41,270 bases of DNA from JAMPXD01 sp041481895 (GTDB lineage Bacteria > Desulfobacterota > Desulfuromonadia > Geobacterales > Geobacteraceae), in NCBI GenBank assembly GCA_041481895.1, contig JBGPCQ010000007.1, positions 1 to 41,270 on the forward strand, given 5' to 3'. This document shows, piece by piece, positions 7,951 to 15,648 of this stretch. Position 1 is the first letter of the stretch. Every line of letters begins with the position of its first letter. Under the pieces are notes generated by a model, which was not told where the DNA came from, searched no databases, and worked only from the letters and a program-made list of their open reading frames with translations. A program made the translations under genes and the position numbers.

Positions 7951-10578
7951 ATGGACGTAATAACCACCCACGTAAACGCCGACTTCGACTGCCTCGGCGC
8001 CATGGTCGCCGCCAAGAAGCTCTATCCCGATGCACTCATGGTCTTCTCCGGGTCCCAGGAGAAGAGCATGAGGGACTTTTTTATCAAGTCCACCAGCTAC
8101 GTCCTCGATTTCACCCGCCTCAAGGATATCGATATCTCCCTGGTCACCCGCCTGATCCTCGTGGACTGCCAGCATTCTTCCAGGATCGGAAAGTTTGCGG
8201 ACATCCTCAAAAAGCCCGGACTCGAAGTGCATATCTATGACCATCACCCGGAATCATCCGGCGATATCGTTTTCAGCGGCGGGGTCATCCGTGAAAGCGG
8301 CTCGTCGACCACCATTCTCACGCTCATCCTCCGTGACCGGGGGATTACGGTAAACGCCACCGAAGCGACCCTCATGATGCTCGGCATCTACGAGGACACC
8401 GGCAGCCTCATATTTCCCTCCACCACCGGTGACGACTACCATGCTGCGGCCTGGCTCCTCGAGCGCGGGGCCAACCTCAACACGGTTGCCGACTTCATTA
8501 CCCAGGAACTCACCCCCGAACAGGTTTCGCTCTTGAACGACCTTCTCAAGTCCCTCAAAACAACCAGCCTCAACGGGGTTGAGTTATCCATCGCCCACAC
8601 ATCAGTTGACCACTATATCGGCGATATCGCCGTGCTGGCCCACATGATGCGGGATATGGAGAACCTCCAGGCCCTTTTCCTGGTTGTCGGCATGGGGAAC
8701 AGGGTATATATCGTGGCGCGCAGCCGCATTCCGGAAGTGAACGTGGGAGACATCCTCCATGAATTCGGGGGAGGGGGGCATGCCACTGCAGCTTCAGCCA
8801 CGGTACGCGACCTGACCGTCATCCAGATACTGCGCAGTCTTGAAGATATCCTGCGGGTCAAGGTCAACCCGAAGCGCCTGGCTGTCAACATCATGACCTC
8901 TCCGGTGATTACCATGCCCGCCACGACTACCATCAGCGAGGCGCGTGAACTGCTCACCAGGTACAATGTCAATGCCATGCCGGTCATGGCAGACGGGCGG
9001 ATGCTCGGCATCATCTCGCGGCGGATCGTGGAGCAGGCCCTCTATCACGACCTGGGTGATGTGCCGGTCACTGATTACATGCATACCGAATTCATGAGTG
9101 CGGCCCCGGATACTCCACTGGCCGATATCCAGGAATATTTCGTCGGTCATAACCGCCGTTTTGTGCCGATTTTAGATGGGGGGGAACTGGTCGGGGCAGT
9201 TACCCGCACCGATCTTCTCCGCTTCATGTACACCGGCGAGGCGCTCTACGACCTGGCAAGGGATGCTATTCCGGTCAGGCGGAAAGAAGCGGAACGGCTC
9301 ATCAATAAACAGCATGCGCCGCGCATTGCCCGAATTCTCAAGGACTTGGGAAACACAGGGGAGGAGCTGACACTCCCGGTCTATGCCGTCGGCGGGTTCG
9401 TCCGCGATCTTCTTCTCGGACTGGAGAATTGCGATATCGACGTCACCGTGGAAGGTGACGGCATACTCTTCGCAGAGACCTTTGCCGGTAAGTTCGGCTG
9501 CCGCTTTAAAAGCCATCAGAAATTCGGCACCGCGGTCATTGTTTTCCCCGACGGATTCAAGATCGATGTGGCGAGCACCCGCCTCGAATATTATGCGTCT
9601 CCCGGCGCCCTTCCCACCGTGGAGCGATCATCGCTCAAGGTTGATCTCTACCGGCGCGACTTCACCATCAATACCCTTGCCATCCGCCTCAATACCTCCG
9701 AATTCGGGCTTCTCATAGACTTTTACGGCGGGCAGCGGGATATTCAGGAACGCGTCATCAAGGTGCTGCACAATCTCTCCTTCGTTGAAGATCCGACCAG
9801 GGTCTTCCGGGCCATCCGCTTCGAACAGCGGCTCGGTTTCCACATAGCCAAACATACGGAAAATCTCATCAAAAATGCCGTCAAGATGAATTTTCTGGAT
9901 AAACTCGGCGGGAAGCGGCTCCTGACCGAACTGGTCCACATTCTCCGGGAGAGGGACCCGCTCCGTGCAGTGGAGAGGCTGGCTGAACTGGGACTGCTGC
10001 GCTTCATCCATCCGGACCTTCACATGACTGCCGCAATCCGCAAGCTTCTGGATGAAGTCCAGCAGATCGTGTCCTGGTTCGATCTCCTTTTCCTCGAACT
10101 AAAGTACGAAAAGTGGGCGGTCTATTTACTCGCCCTCTGCGACCAGCTATCAGGCAGTAAATTCCGGGATACCTGCACCCGGCTTTCCATCGGCGAGCAT
10201 TACCGGGAAAAGCTCTGCGAGATGCGGGAGCTGGGCCTGGCCGCGCTGCAGACTATGCGGAAAAGGGTGGCGCGACGCGGCGTGGCGCAACGGAGTGAAA
10301 TATATTCCTGGCTCAGGGACCTTCCGGTGGAAGTCCTCCTCTACATGATGGCGAAGACCGGGAGCGACGAAGTGAAGAAGTTTATCTCGCTCTATGTTAC
10401 CCAGCTCCAGAACGTGCACTCCCGGATCGACGGCGAAGACCTGAAAAGGATGGGGGTGCCCGAGGGCCCGCGTTACAGGGAGCTGCTTGATGCTGTGCTG
10501 AGCGCCCGACTCAATAACCTTGTCCAGAGCAGGGAGGATGAACTGCGCCTGGCCGCCGAACTTGCGAAGAAACGGTAG
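7951..10578 (+). CDS. DHH-CBS-tRNA nucleotidyltransferase fusion (A-adding/poly(A) polymerase family)
   Basis: 875-residue multidomain protein. Residues 1-190 form a DHH phosphoesterase domain (HVNADFDCLGA, VDCQHSSRIG, DHH at 97-99), followed by a DHHA1-type RNA/oligonucleotide-binding region with FGGGGHATAAS (272-282). Two CBS domains follow (about 316-370 and 378-430). Residues 475-700 are a class II polymerase-beta type nucleotidyltransferase: VGGFVRDLLLG with the GG motif at 481-482 and the DID metal triad at 495-497, then DFTINTLAI and an RNA-binding neck. In organisms that split CCA addition into CC- and A-adding enzymes, including Geobacter and Aquifex, a protein of this layout is the proposed A-adding enzyme; poly(A) polymerase activity is an alternative. 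CBS domains suggest adenylate control. It is flanked by repeats and looks monocistronic. Confidence 0.9.
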   Translation: MDVITTHVNADFDCLGAMVAAKKLYPDALMVFSGSQEKSMRDFFIKSTSYVLDFTRLKDIDISLVTRLILVDCQHSSRIGKFADILKKPGLEVHIYDHHPESSGDIVFSGGVIRESGSSTTILTLILRDRGITVNATEATLMMLGIYEDTGSLIFPSTTGDDYHAAAWLLERGANLNTVADFITQELTPEQVSLLNDLLKSLKTTSLNGVELSIAHTSVDHYIGDIAVLAHMMRDMENLQALFLVVGMGNRVYIVARSRIPEVNVGDILHEFGGGGHATAASATVRDLTVIQILRSLEDILRVKVNPKRLAVNIMTSPVITMPATTTISEARELLTRYNVNAMPVMADGRMLGIISRRIVEQALYHDLGDVPVTDYMHTEFMSAAPDTPLADIQEYFVGHNRRFVPILDGGELVGAVTRTDLLRFMYTGEALYDLARDAIPVRRKEAERLINKQHAPRIARILKDLGNTGEELTLPVYAVGGFVRDLLLGLENCDIDVTVEGDGILFAETFAGKFGCRFKSHQKFGTAVIVFPDGFKIDVASTRLEYYASPGALPTVERSSLKVDLYRRDFTINTLAIRLNTSEFGLLIDFYGGQRDIQERVIKVLHNLSFVEDPTRVFRAIRFEQRLGFHIAKHTENLIKNAVKMNFLDKLGGKRLLTELVHILRERDPLRAVERLAELGLLRFIHPDLHMTAAIRKLLDEVQQIVSWFDLLFLELKYEKWAVYLLALCDQLSGSKFRDTCTRLSIGEHYREKLCEMRELGLAALQTMRKRVARRGVAQRSEIYSWLRDLPVEVLLYMMAKTGSDEVKKFISLYVTQLQNVHSRIDGEDLKRMGVPEGPRYRELLDAVLSARLNNLVQSREDELRLAAELAKKR

Positions 10579-10727
10579 CGAATTAGCAGCCGTGCTGTAC
10601 CAAAATTACGCCATTTCGCAAAAATATTCCGCAATCTTGAGTGAAAAGGTTAACAAACTCTCAAGTCCAACTTTGTAAACCCCACTAAATCAATATGTTG
10701 GCAATTATAGGATTGTTTGTAACTATT

Positions 10728-10742
10728 GGCTGGTTTGTTGCA
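10728..10742 (+). promoter_or_regulatory. Candidate sigma-54 (-24/-12) promoter
   Basis: TTGGCTGGTTTGTTGCA: TGGC (10727-10730) and TTGCA (10738-10742) with exactly 10 bases between GG and GC. It matches the sigma-54 consensus at nearly all conserved positions, and the predicted transcript would start roughly 30 bases before the ATG at 10785. Confidence 0.6.
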
Positions 10743-10784
10743 TGTAATCAGTTTGTCTGGCAAGAGCCGGTCAAAGGAGAATAC

Positions 10785-11168
10785 ATGAACAGTTTCATGC
10801 GGAAGATGTCGATGGTTTTGTCGTTTTTCCTGTCGGTATGCTGGTCTGTCCCGTGTCGAGCTGCAGAAAATGCTTTTAAAGGGGTACTTGACGATCCCAT
10901 GTATGGGGGACTGTCCGGCTCCCTGGTCGGCGCCACAGTGATGGCATTTGCAAACAAACAGGTAGAAAACCTTGATTACATGGCATACGGGGCTGCCACC
11001 GGGGTTATGGTCGGCGCAGCCTACAGCATCGGCAAAGCCTTGGTGGTGATGGAAAACGGCAAAATGAAGTTGTCCATGCCGATCGTTATCCCAGACATCC
11101 AGGATACAAATTCAAACGGCAAGACGCCGGTAGTGTTCATGGCAGAAGTCATCCGCGGTAAATTCTGA
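10785..11168 (+). CDS. Small exported protein, function unknown
   Basis: 127 residues. I start it at 10785 behind AAAGGAG; an upstream in-frame ATG at 10695 would include the sigma-54-like promoter in the coding sequence. The N terminus is a signal peptide (VLSFFLSVCWSVPCRAAEN; cleavage likely after CRA). The mature part is glycine- and alanine-rich with two short glycine-zipper-like stretches (GLSGSLVGATVMA and GAATGVMVGAAYSIG), suggesting membrane association or self-assembly, and ends in a beta-prone segment (VVFMAEVIRGKF). I do not recognise the family. It is monocistronic, with its own terminator. Confidence 0.8.
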   Translation: MNSFMRKMSMVLSFFLSVCWSVPCRAAENAFKGVLDDPMYGGLSGSLVGATVMAFANKQVENLDYMAYGAATGVMVGAAYSIGKALVVMENGKMKLSMPIVIPDIQDTNSNGKTPVVFMAEVIRGKF

Positions 11169-11187
11169 GTTTTCGGAGTCATACGTG

Positions 11188-11219
11188 AAAAGGGGGCGAA
11201 ATTATCGCCCCCTTTTTTT
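11188..11219 (+). terminator. Rho-independent terminator
   Basis: Perfect 8-bp stem GGGGGCGA (11192-11199) and TCGCCCCC (11205-11212), flanked by AAAA before and TTTTTTTA after. It ends the small exported-protein gene. Confidence 0.92.
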
Positions 11220-11282
11220 ATCTCTCCTGTCCGAATATAGTCTTATTACTCCGGCAACTAAACAGGACAATCTTTCATTTAC

Positions 11283-11332
11283 GTAGGAGCGGCGCCTCGC
11301 CGCGATTATCGCGCCGAGGGCGGCGCTCCTAC
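11283..11332. repeat. GTAGGAGC palindromic repeat
   Basis: 50-bp imperfect palindrome: GTAGGAGCGGCGCC at the left end and GGCGGCGCTCCTAC at the right, meeting at a CGATTATCG centre. It resembles the GTAGGGGC repeats at 17159 and 22490 in ends and layout. Confidence 0.75.
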
Positions 11333-11399
11333 ATTGATCTATTTAATCGCCGCTGTAATATAAACAAAAAAAGCTCTCGGATATTGAGATTTGTTGCCT

Positions 11400-12752
11400 C
11401 TACTCTGTGACCGCCCTGATCGAAGCCTCGATACCGTCCAGAAGAGCAGCCAGCTCAGACAGGGATATGGCAAGGGGGGGGAAGATGACGATCACGTTGC
11501 CGAGGGGACGGAGGAAGAGGCCATGCTTGCGGGCCTCCAGGCAGACCCTGATCCCCATCCGCTCCTCCCACGGAAACGGCTCCCGCGTTTCCTTGTCAAC
11601 CACCAGTTCTATTCCGCCGATCATCCCGGCCTGGCGCGTCTCTCCCACGTGGATGAGACGGGACATCCTGTTCAGCCTTTCCGCCAGAAACGCGATTTTT
11701 TCCGGGAGCGTCTCCAGGAGACGGTCTTGTTCGAAGAGGTCGAGACTCGCCAGGGCGGCCGCACAGGCAATGGGGTTGCCGGTGAAGGTATGGCCGTGGA
11801 AAAAAGTTTTCAACTCGCGGTAATCGCCGAGAAACGCATTGTAAATTTTTTGCGTGGTGAGAGTGGCGGCGAGCGGCAGGTACCCGGCAGTGATACCCTT
11901 GGAGAGGGCCATGATGTCGGGAGTAACGCCTTCCTTCTGGCAGGCGAACATTGTTCCGGTCCGGCCGAAGCCGACCGCCACCTCATCGGCGATCATCAGG
12001 ATGCCGTACCGGTCGCACAGCTCACGGACTTTCCCGACAAAACCTTCGGGCTGGACGATCATCCCGCCGGCGCCCTGTACGACCGGCTCGATGACGAGAC
12101 CTGCAGTTTCTGCGGCATGGCGCTGCATGAGTCGCTCCAGTTCTGCAAGGCAGTGCCTGCCGCACGCAGCCTTGTCCCTCTCCGGCGCAAGGTCGCAGCG
12201 ATAACAGTAGGGGGAGGGCGCCTGGATGGTCGGAAACAGAAGGGGCCGGAAAACCTCGTGGTAGATGTCGATGCCGCCGACGCTCACCGCGCCGATGGTG
12301 TCGCCGTGGTAGGCGTTTTTGAAAGAGATGAAGCGGGTCTTTTCCGGCCGCCCAACCTGCTGCCAGTACTGGAAGGCCATCTTGATGCCGATCTCCACCG
12401 CGGTGGAACCGTTATCCGAATAGAAGACCTTGCACAGCCCCGTTGGAGCGATATCGACAAGGCGCTTGGCGAGAATGGCTGCCTGATCGTTGGTGAGCCC
12501 GAGCAGAGTCGAGTGTTCAAGCCGGTCCACCTGCCTCTTGATCGCCCCGTTGATCTCGGGCCGGCAGTGACCGTGGACATTGGTCCACATAGAACCTACC
12601 CCGTCGAGCCATCGGTTTCCGTCCGTGTCGATCAGGTATGAACCTTCTCCCCGCTCGATGACGATGGGGGTGTCGTTCTCCCACTCCCGCATCTGGGTGA
12701 AAGGGTGCCAGACATAGGTGCGGTCGTATTCCTGGAGGGTTTTGGTGTCCAT
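11400..12752 (-). CDS. bioA: Adenosylmethionine-8-amino-7-oxononanoate aminotransferase
   Basis: 450-residue PLP-dependent class III aminotransferase that converts KAPA to DAPA using S-adenosylmethionine, the antepenultimate step of biotin synthesis. The N terminus WHPFTQMREW is typical of BioA. Substrate/cofactor motifs seen are GSTAVEIGIKMA, NAYHGDTIGA, ADEVAVGFGRTG (the PLP-N1 Asp) and the Schiff-base lysine in LSKGITAGYLPLA. The ATG at 12752 has GGGAG upstream. It is the third gene of bioB-bioD-bioA and is separated from bioD by 120 bases that contain a small repeat cluster. Confidence 0.96.
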   Translation of the reverse strand: MDTKTLQEYDRTYVWHPFTQMREWENDTPIVIERGEGSYLIDTDGNRWLDGVGSMWTNVHGHCRPEINGAIKRQVDRLEHSTLLGLTNDQAAILAKRLVDIAPTGLCKVFYSDNGSTAVEIGIKMAFQYWQQVGRPEKTRFISFKNAYHGDTIGAVSVGGIDIYHEVFRPLLFPTIQAPSPYCYRCDLAPERDKAACGRHCLAELERLMQRHAAETAGLVIEPVVQGAGGMIVQPEGFVGKVRELCDRYGILMIADEVAVGFGRTGTMFACQKEGVTPDIMALSKGITAGYLPLAATLTTQKIYNAFLGDYRELKTFFHGHTFTGNPIACAAALASLDLFEQDRLLETLPEKIAFLAERLNRMSRLIHVGETRQAGMIGGIELVVDKETREPFPWEERMGIRVCLEARKHGLFLRPLGNVIVIFPPLAISLSELAALLDGIEASIRAVTE

Positions 12753-12772
12753 GCGGGGTAACTCCCTTGGAA

Positions 12773-12831
12773 GGCGGAAGCGCGGAAGTAAAGACTTTAA
12801 CTTCCGAACTTCCTATCTTCCGCACTTCCGC
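12773..12831. repeat. GCGGAAG / CTTCCGC inverted repeat cluster
   Basis: Two GCGGAAG units (near 12774 and 12782) face three CTTCCG units (12800-12831) around an AAAGACTTTAA centre. It lies in the bioD-bioA gap. It could form a hairpin in the bio mRNA; no U-tract follows. Confidence 0.6.
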
Positions 12832-12872
12832 TCTCATCGTTCTCTGTTTCTCGGTGACGCTGTGACGGATTA

Positions 12873-13613
12873 TCAGGTTATGCCGATCTCCCTCAACATA
12901 ATCCTCGTGGCAGGCTCGGCGGCGAGCTGTTCCGCAAGGCGCTCCACAATCCCCTTTGGGTCATCACCCTCCAGATGGGGAAAAATTCCGAGAAGCGGCG
13001 CTCCGGAGAGGGAATCGATCAGGTGGGGGGCCGATTCGGCGGCACGATCGGGAATCTCCGGGTAATTATTGATAATCACCCCCTTGATCTCGATGCCGAG
13101 CTGTTTCGCGGCATAGCAGGTGAGGATCGTATGGTTTACGGTGCCGAGGTCGGGTCGGGCAATAACCAGGGCCGGCAGGGCGAGGCGGACGATCAGGTCG
13201 GCAACCATGAGTCCACCGGCCAGCGGCGCCATGAGCCCTCCGGCCCCCTCGACAATCATGAATTCATGCCGCGCCGCCAGCCGGTCGAAGGCATCGCCGA
13301 TGCGGCCAAAATCCAGGCGGATTCCTTCCATGGCCGCGGCCACGGAAGGCGCGATCGGGGCCGCAAGGCAGTAGGGAGCGATGTCGGGATCGACAGGATC
13401 GACCCCCGCCCCCCAGGCGAGGATTTCTGCGTCTTCCGACATACGTTTGCCATTCATTTCGGTGCAGCCGCTCGTTACCGGTTTCATTACCCCTACGTTT
13501 ATGCCCCGGTTGCGGAGGAGGCGGGCGATAGCCGCAGCGGCGAAGGTTTTGCCGACGCCGGTGTCGGTGCCGGTTATGAAGATTCCGCGGTTACTCACAG
13601 CAACTGGCCGCAT
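12873..13613 (-). CDS. bioD: Dethiobiotin synthetase
   Basis: 246-residue ATP-dependent carboxylase that closes the ureido ring of dethiobiotin from DAPA and CO2. The P-loop is GTDTGVGKT near the N terminus, VMKPVTSGC follows, and EGAGGLMAPL is the second nucleotide/substrate motif. The ATG at 13613 lies inside the end of bioB, overlapping it by 23 bp, consistent with translational coupling; a GTG at 13598 is an alternative. No strong Shine-Dalgarno is visible, which also fits coupling. Length agrees with the family. Confidence 0.95.
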   Translation of the reverse strand: MRPVAVSNRGIFITGTDTGVGKTFAAAAIARLLRNRGINVGVMKPVTSGCTEMNGKRMSEDAEILAWGAGVDPVDPDIAPYCLAAPIAPSVAAAMEGIRLDFGRIGDAFDRLAARHEFMIVEGAGGLMAPLAGGLMVADLIVRLALPALVIARPDLGTVNHTILTCYAAKQLGIEIKGVIINNYPEIPDRAAESAPHLIDSLSGAPLLGIFPHLEGDDPKGIVERLAEQLAAEPATRIMLREIGIT

Positions 13614-14580
13614 CGAGTTCCAGGTCGCCGATCATCTGCCGGTCAACTTCAACCGGGCGTCCCGCAGTGGTGAGGTAGTTGCCGACCATGGTCCCGCTCG
13701 CACCAGCCATGAATATCCACGACTGGAGGTCCCGCAGGTTCTTCTCCCGGCCGCCGCAGACCGATATTTTCTTTTTCGGGAGTATGAACCGGAAGAGGGC
13801 GATGGTTTTGAGGCACTCCATCGGGGTAATGTTGCAGGCGCCTTCGAGGCGGGTCCCCGGAACAGGATTGAGGAAGTTGAGCGGGATAGAGTCCACGTCA
13901 AGATCCCGCAGGGTGAGGGCGAGTTCCAGTCGCTGGGACGTGTTCTCGCCAAGGCCGAAAATGCCGCCGCAGCATACCTTGAGTCCCGCCTGCTTGGCGA
14001 CCCGCACAGTTTCCACATCCTCCTCGTAGTCGTGGGTGGTGCAGACTTTGGGAAAGAAACTCCGTGAGGTCTCCAGGTTGTGGTGATAGGTCTCCATTCC
14101 CGCTTCCTTCAGGGTCATGGCGGTTTCCCGGTCAATGATGCCGAGGGAGCAGGACGGGGAAATGGAGGTTTCGTTCCTGATACGCAGGATGGCGCGGCGG
14201 ATCCGCTCCAGCTCCTCACCTTTGGCAATGCCGGTGCCGCTGGTGATGATCCCGTAACAGCAGGAGCCGTTCGATTCCGCCTCCTTGGCGCAGGCGACCA
14301 TCCTTTCTTCGTCCACAAGGGGGTAGACCGGCGCTTCGGTCGAGTGGTGGGCAGACTGGGCGCAGAACGAGCAATTTTCCGGGCAGCGTCCCGATTTGGC
14401 ATTGATGATGGAGCAGAGAAATATCCCGCTCCCGAAAACGGATTCTCTGAGGCGGTTCGCCTCGGCGAACAGGAAAATGAGATCGGACCCGGCGGCTCCG
14501 GCAAGTTCCAGTGCCTCCCTTTCGGTGACGGCTCCGCCGCCGATGATCCTGTCGGCGATAGCCGCTATGGTTCTTCTCAT
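13591..14580 (-). CDS. bioB: Biotin synthase
   Basis: 329-residue radical SAM enzyme that inserts sulfur into dethiobiotin. The SAM [4Fe-4S] cysteines are in GRCPENCSFCAQS (CxxxCxxC) and the family motif YNHNLETS appears as YHHNLETSRSFF; KVCCGGIFGLGE and the [2Fe-2S] region near the C terminus are also present. The C-terminal tail ends in a short Cys-Cys-Glu. The ATG at 14580 has GGAGG eight bases upstream. It is the first gene of bioB-bioD-bioA on the minus strand, and its promoter carries a BirA-like operator. Confidence 0.97.
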   Translation of the reverse strand: MRRTIAAIADRIIGGGAVTEREALELAGAAGSDLIFLFAEANRLRESVFGSGIFLCSIINAKSGRCPENCSFCAQSAHHSTEAPVYPLVDEERMVACAKEAESNGSCCYGIITSGTGIAKGEELERIRRAILRIRNETSISPSCSLGIIDRETAMTLKEAGMETYHHNLETSRSFFPKVCTTHDYEEDVETVRVAKQAGLKVCCGGIFGLGENTSQRLELALTLRDLDVDSIPLNFLNPVPGTRLEGACNITPMECLKTIALFRFILPKKKISVCGGREKNLRDLQSWIFMAGASGTMVGNYLTTAGRPVEVDRQMIGDLELDAASCCE

Positions 14581-14601
14581 GGCTAATCCTCCTCCAGACT
14601 C

Positions 14602-14629
14602 ATTAGCACAGGGAGAAGGCCGTTGTCAA
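14602..14629 (-). promoter_or_regulatory. bioBDA promoter
   Basis: On the minus strand a perfect -35 TTGACA (14624-14629) and GCTAAT (14602-14607) as -10 are spaced 16 bases apart. Transcription would start about 15 bases before the bioB ATG region's Shine-Dalgarno. The -35 lies inside one half of the BirA-like operator. Confidence 0.65.
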
Positions 14630-14653
14630 CTTGAAAAGATTTATGGTTAACCA
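14623..14653. promoter_or_regulatory. BirA-type biotin operator
   Basis: TTGTCAAC (14623-14630) and GTTAACCA (14646-14653) are inverted half-sites separated by 15 bases. They match the known BirA box (TTGTTAAC, 14-16 bases, GTTAACAA) at 14 of 16 positions. The right half-site contains the -35 box of the bioB promoter, the expected geometry for repression by biotinoyl-AMP-loaded BirA. The birA gene itself is not in this window. Confidence 0.7.
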
Positions 14654-14714
14654 GTGAGGGGAGGGGAAGAGTGTTTTGCGAAAAGGGGATACAGGTGGAA
14701 GCGGAAGAGATATT

Positions 14715-14863
14715 GAATCCGTGATCTATTTTGTAGGGGCATCCCTTGCGGGTGCCCGTAATCAGGATACCCGCAAGGGGTATCCCTGCAGATTATTCCG
14801 TCACAGGATTGCTTGATGACGCACTGAATTGGGTAAGGTTTTCGATTGCGTCACGGCTTCAGG
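14715..14863. repeat. Dispersed 150-bp repeat, copy 2
   Basis: Full-length partner of 1220-1370 in the same orientation, starting GAATCCGTGA and ending near CTTCAGGG. The hairpin half is better preserved here (GGATACCCGCAAGGGGTATCC). It sits upstream of the bio operon promoter and cannot be part of a gene. Confidence 0.8.
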
Positions 14864-14989
14864 GAAATGTTTAAGAGGTGCTTGAAGAAAGTATGTGCAA
14901 TATCTTGAAGCAATTAATAGTCAGTCATATAATGAGCATAAGTAAAGAAGTGCCGGTACTTGTAAATACGTATGTATATGTTCAGCCTG
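14864..14989. other. AT-rich non-coding stretch
   Basis: This 126-base piece is part of the 409-base gap between bioB and the ribbon-helix-helix gene, downstream of the latter. It contains no credible reading frame. ACGTATGTATATG-type short palindromic runs near 14968 are too weak to name. Confidence 0.4.
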
Positions 14990-15367
14990 CTAGAGGTAGC
15001 GCTCCACGAGTTCTTCGATCAGTTCGCCGATGGTGGTGCGCCGCGTGGCGGCCACGATCTTGAGTTTCAGGTGCAGGTCTTCCCGGATGTTGGCGGTCAG
15101 GCGGACGTCACCTTCCGGCACCGGTGCCGGCGCAGTCCTGGCGGTTCGGCTTTTTATCGCCGTGGGGCGGGCTGCGCCGTGACGTTTCGTCTCCCTGGCC
15201 AAGGGTTTGTACGAAACCTTTTCCGGCGAGGATTTTTTCCTGGGAGCAGGCTTTTCATGGGCTGTTTCCCGTGATTTATCTGTCGCCGCAGGGGCTGACC
15301 CGGTGGATTTATCCGGTACTGTGAGCTCGAAAAGGGGTATCTGGTCTCTCGTATCATCCTTGAGCAT
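14990..15367 (-). CDS. Ribbon-helix-helix (ParG/CopG-like) DNA-binding protein
   Basis: 125 residues. The last 40 (VRLTANIREDLHLKLKIVAA then RRTTIGELIEELVERYL) have the beta-strand, helix, helix pattern of MetJ/Arc-type regulators, closest in feel to ParG. The first 80 are rich in Lys, Arg, Pro, Ala and Ser and are probably disordered. ParG-like proteins usually pair with a ParA ATPase, but no such gene is adjacent; it may act alone as a transcription factor. AAGGAG precedes the ATG by about 10 bases. Its promoter overlaps a 10-bp palindrome that could be its own operator. Confidence 0.75.
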   Translation of the reverse strand: MLKDDTRDQIPLFELTVPDKSTGSAPAATDKSRETAHEKPAPRKKSSPEKVSYKPLARETKRHGAARPTAIKSRTARTAPAPVPEGDVRLTANIREDLHLKLKIVAATRRTTIGELIEELVERYL

Positions 15368-15414
15368 ATGCTGCTATCTCCTTGAAGCTGCAACGAATTA
15401 ATTTGTCATAGTAT

Positions 15415-15443
15415 AGTATAGGTGAAATATGTACTTAAGTAAA
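15415..15443 (-). promoter_or_regulatory. Promoter with palindromic site upstream of the RHH gene
   Basis: On the minus strand TTTACT (15438-15443) and TATACT (15415-15420) are spaced 17 bases. The perfect palindrome TACTTAAGTA (15432-15441) overlaps the -35 box, as expected for autorepression by a ribbon-helix-helix protein. Direct ACTAT repeats also lie over the -10. Confidence 0.5.
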
Positions 15444-15578
15444 TAAGCAAATATATCTTTACCTGAATATGCCGGTCTCTATTAAAATCTATACGTAGAT
15501 ATTTATCCCGCTGACTCTACGTGGCAAACTGAGCTGAAATTTGGGAAATAACCAGATATATCCTCAGTTATTATTCAT

Positions 15579-15607
15579 TTGACTGTCCTGCAAAAAAACT
15601 GTTAATT
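15579..15607 (+). promoter_or_regulatory. Promoter upstream of yedF
   Basis: TTGACT (15579-15584) and TTAATT (15602-15607) with 17-base spacing, about 40 bases before the yedF ATG. Confidence 0.5.
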
Positions 15608-15648
15608 TCCCATGTAAGAAATTTCAGAATGAAAGAACGGTTTATCCC

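Noticed and set aside
11345..11400. Terminator after bioA (minus strand, GAGAGC then T7)
   Set aside because: The T-run is good but the stem is only about four base pairs, so I do not call it.
11391..12641. 416-codon open frame antisense to bioA
   Set aside because: Mirror of bioA; no start context.
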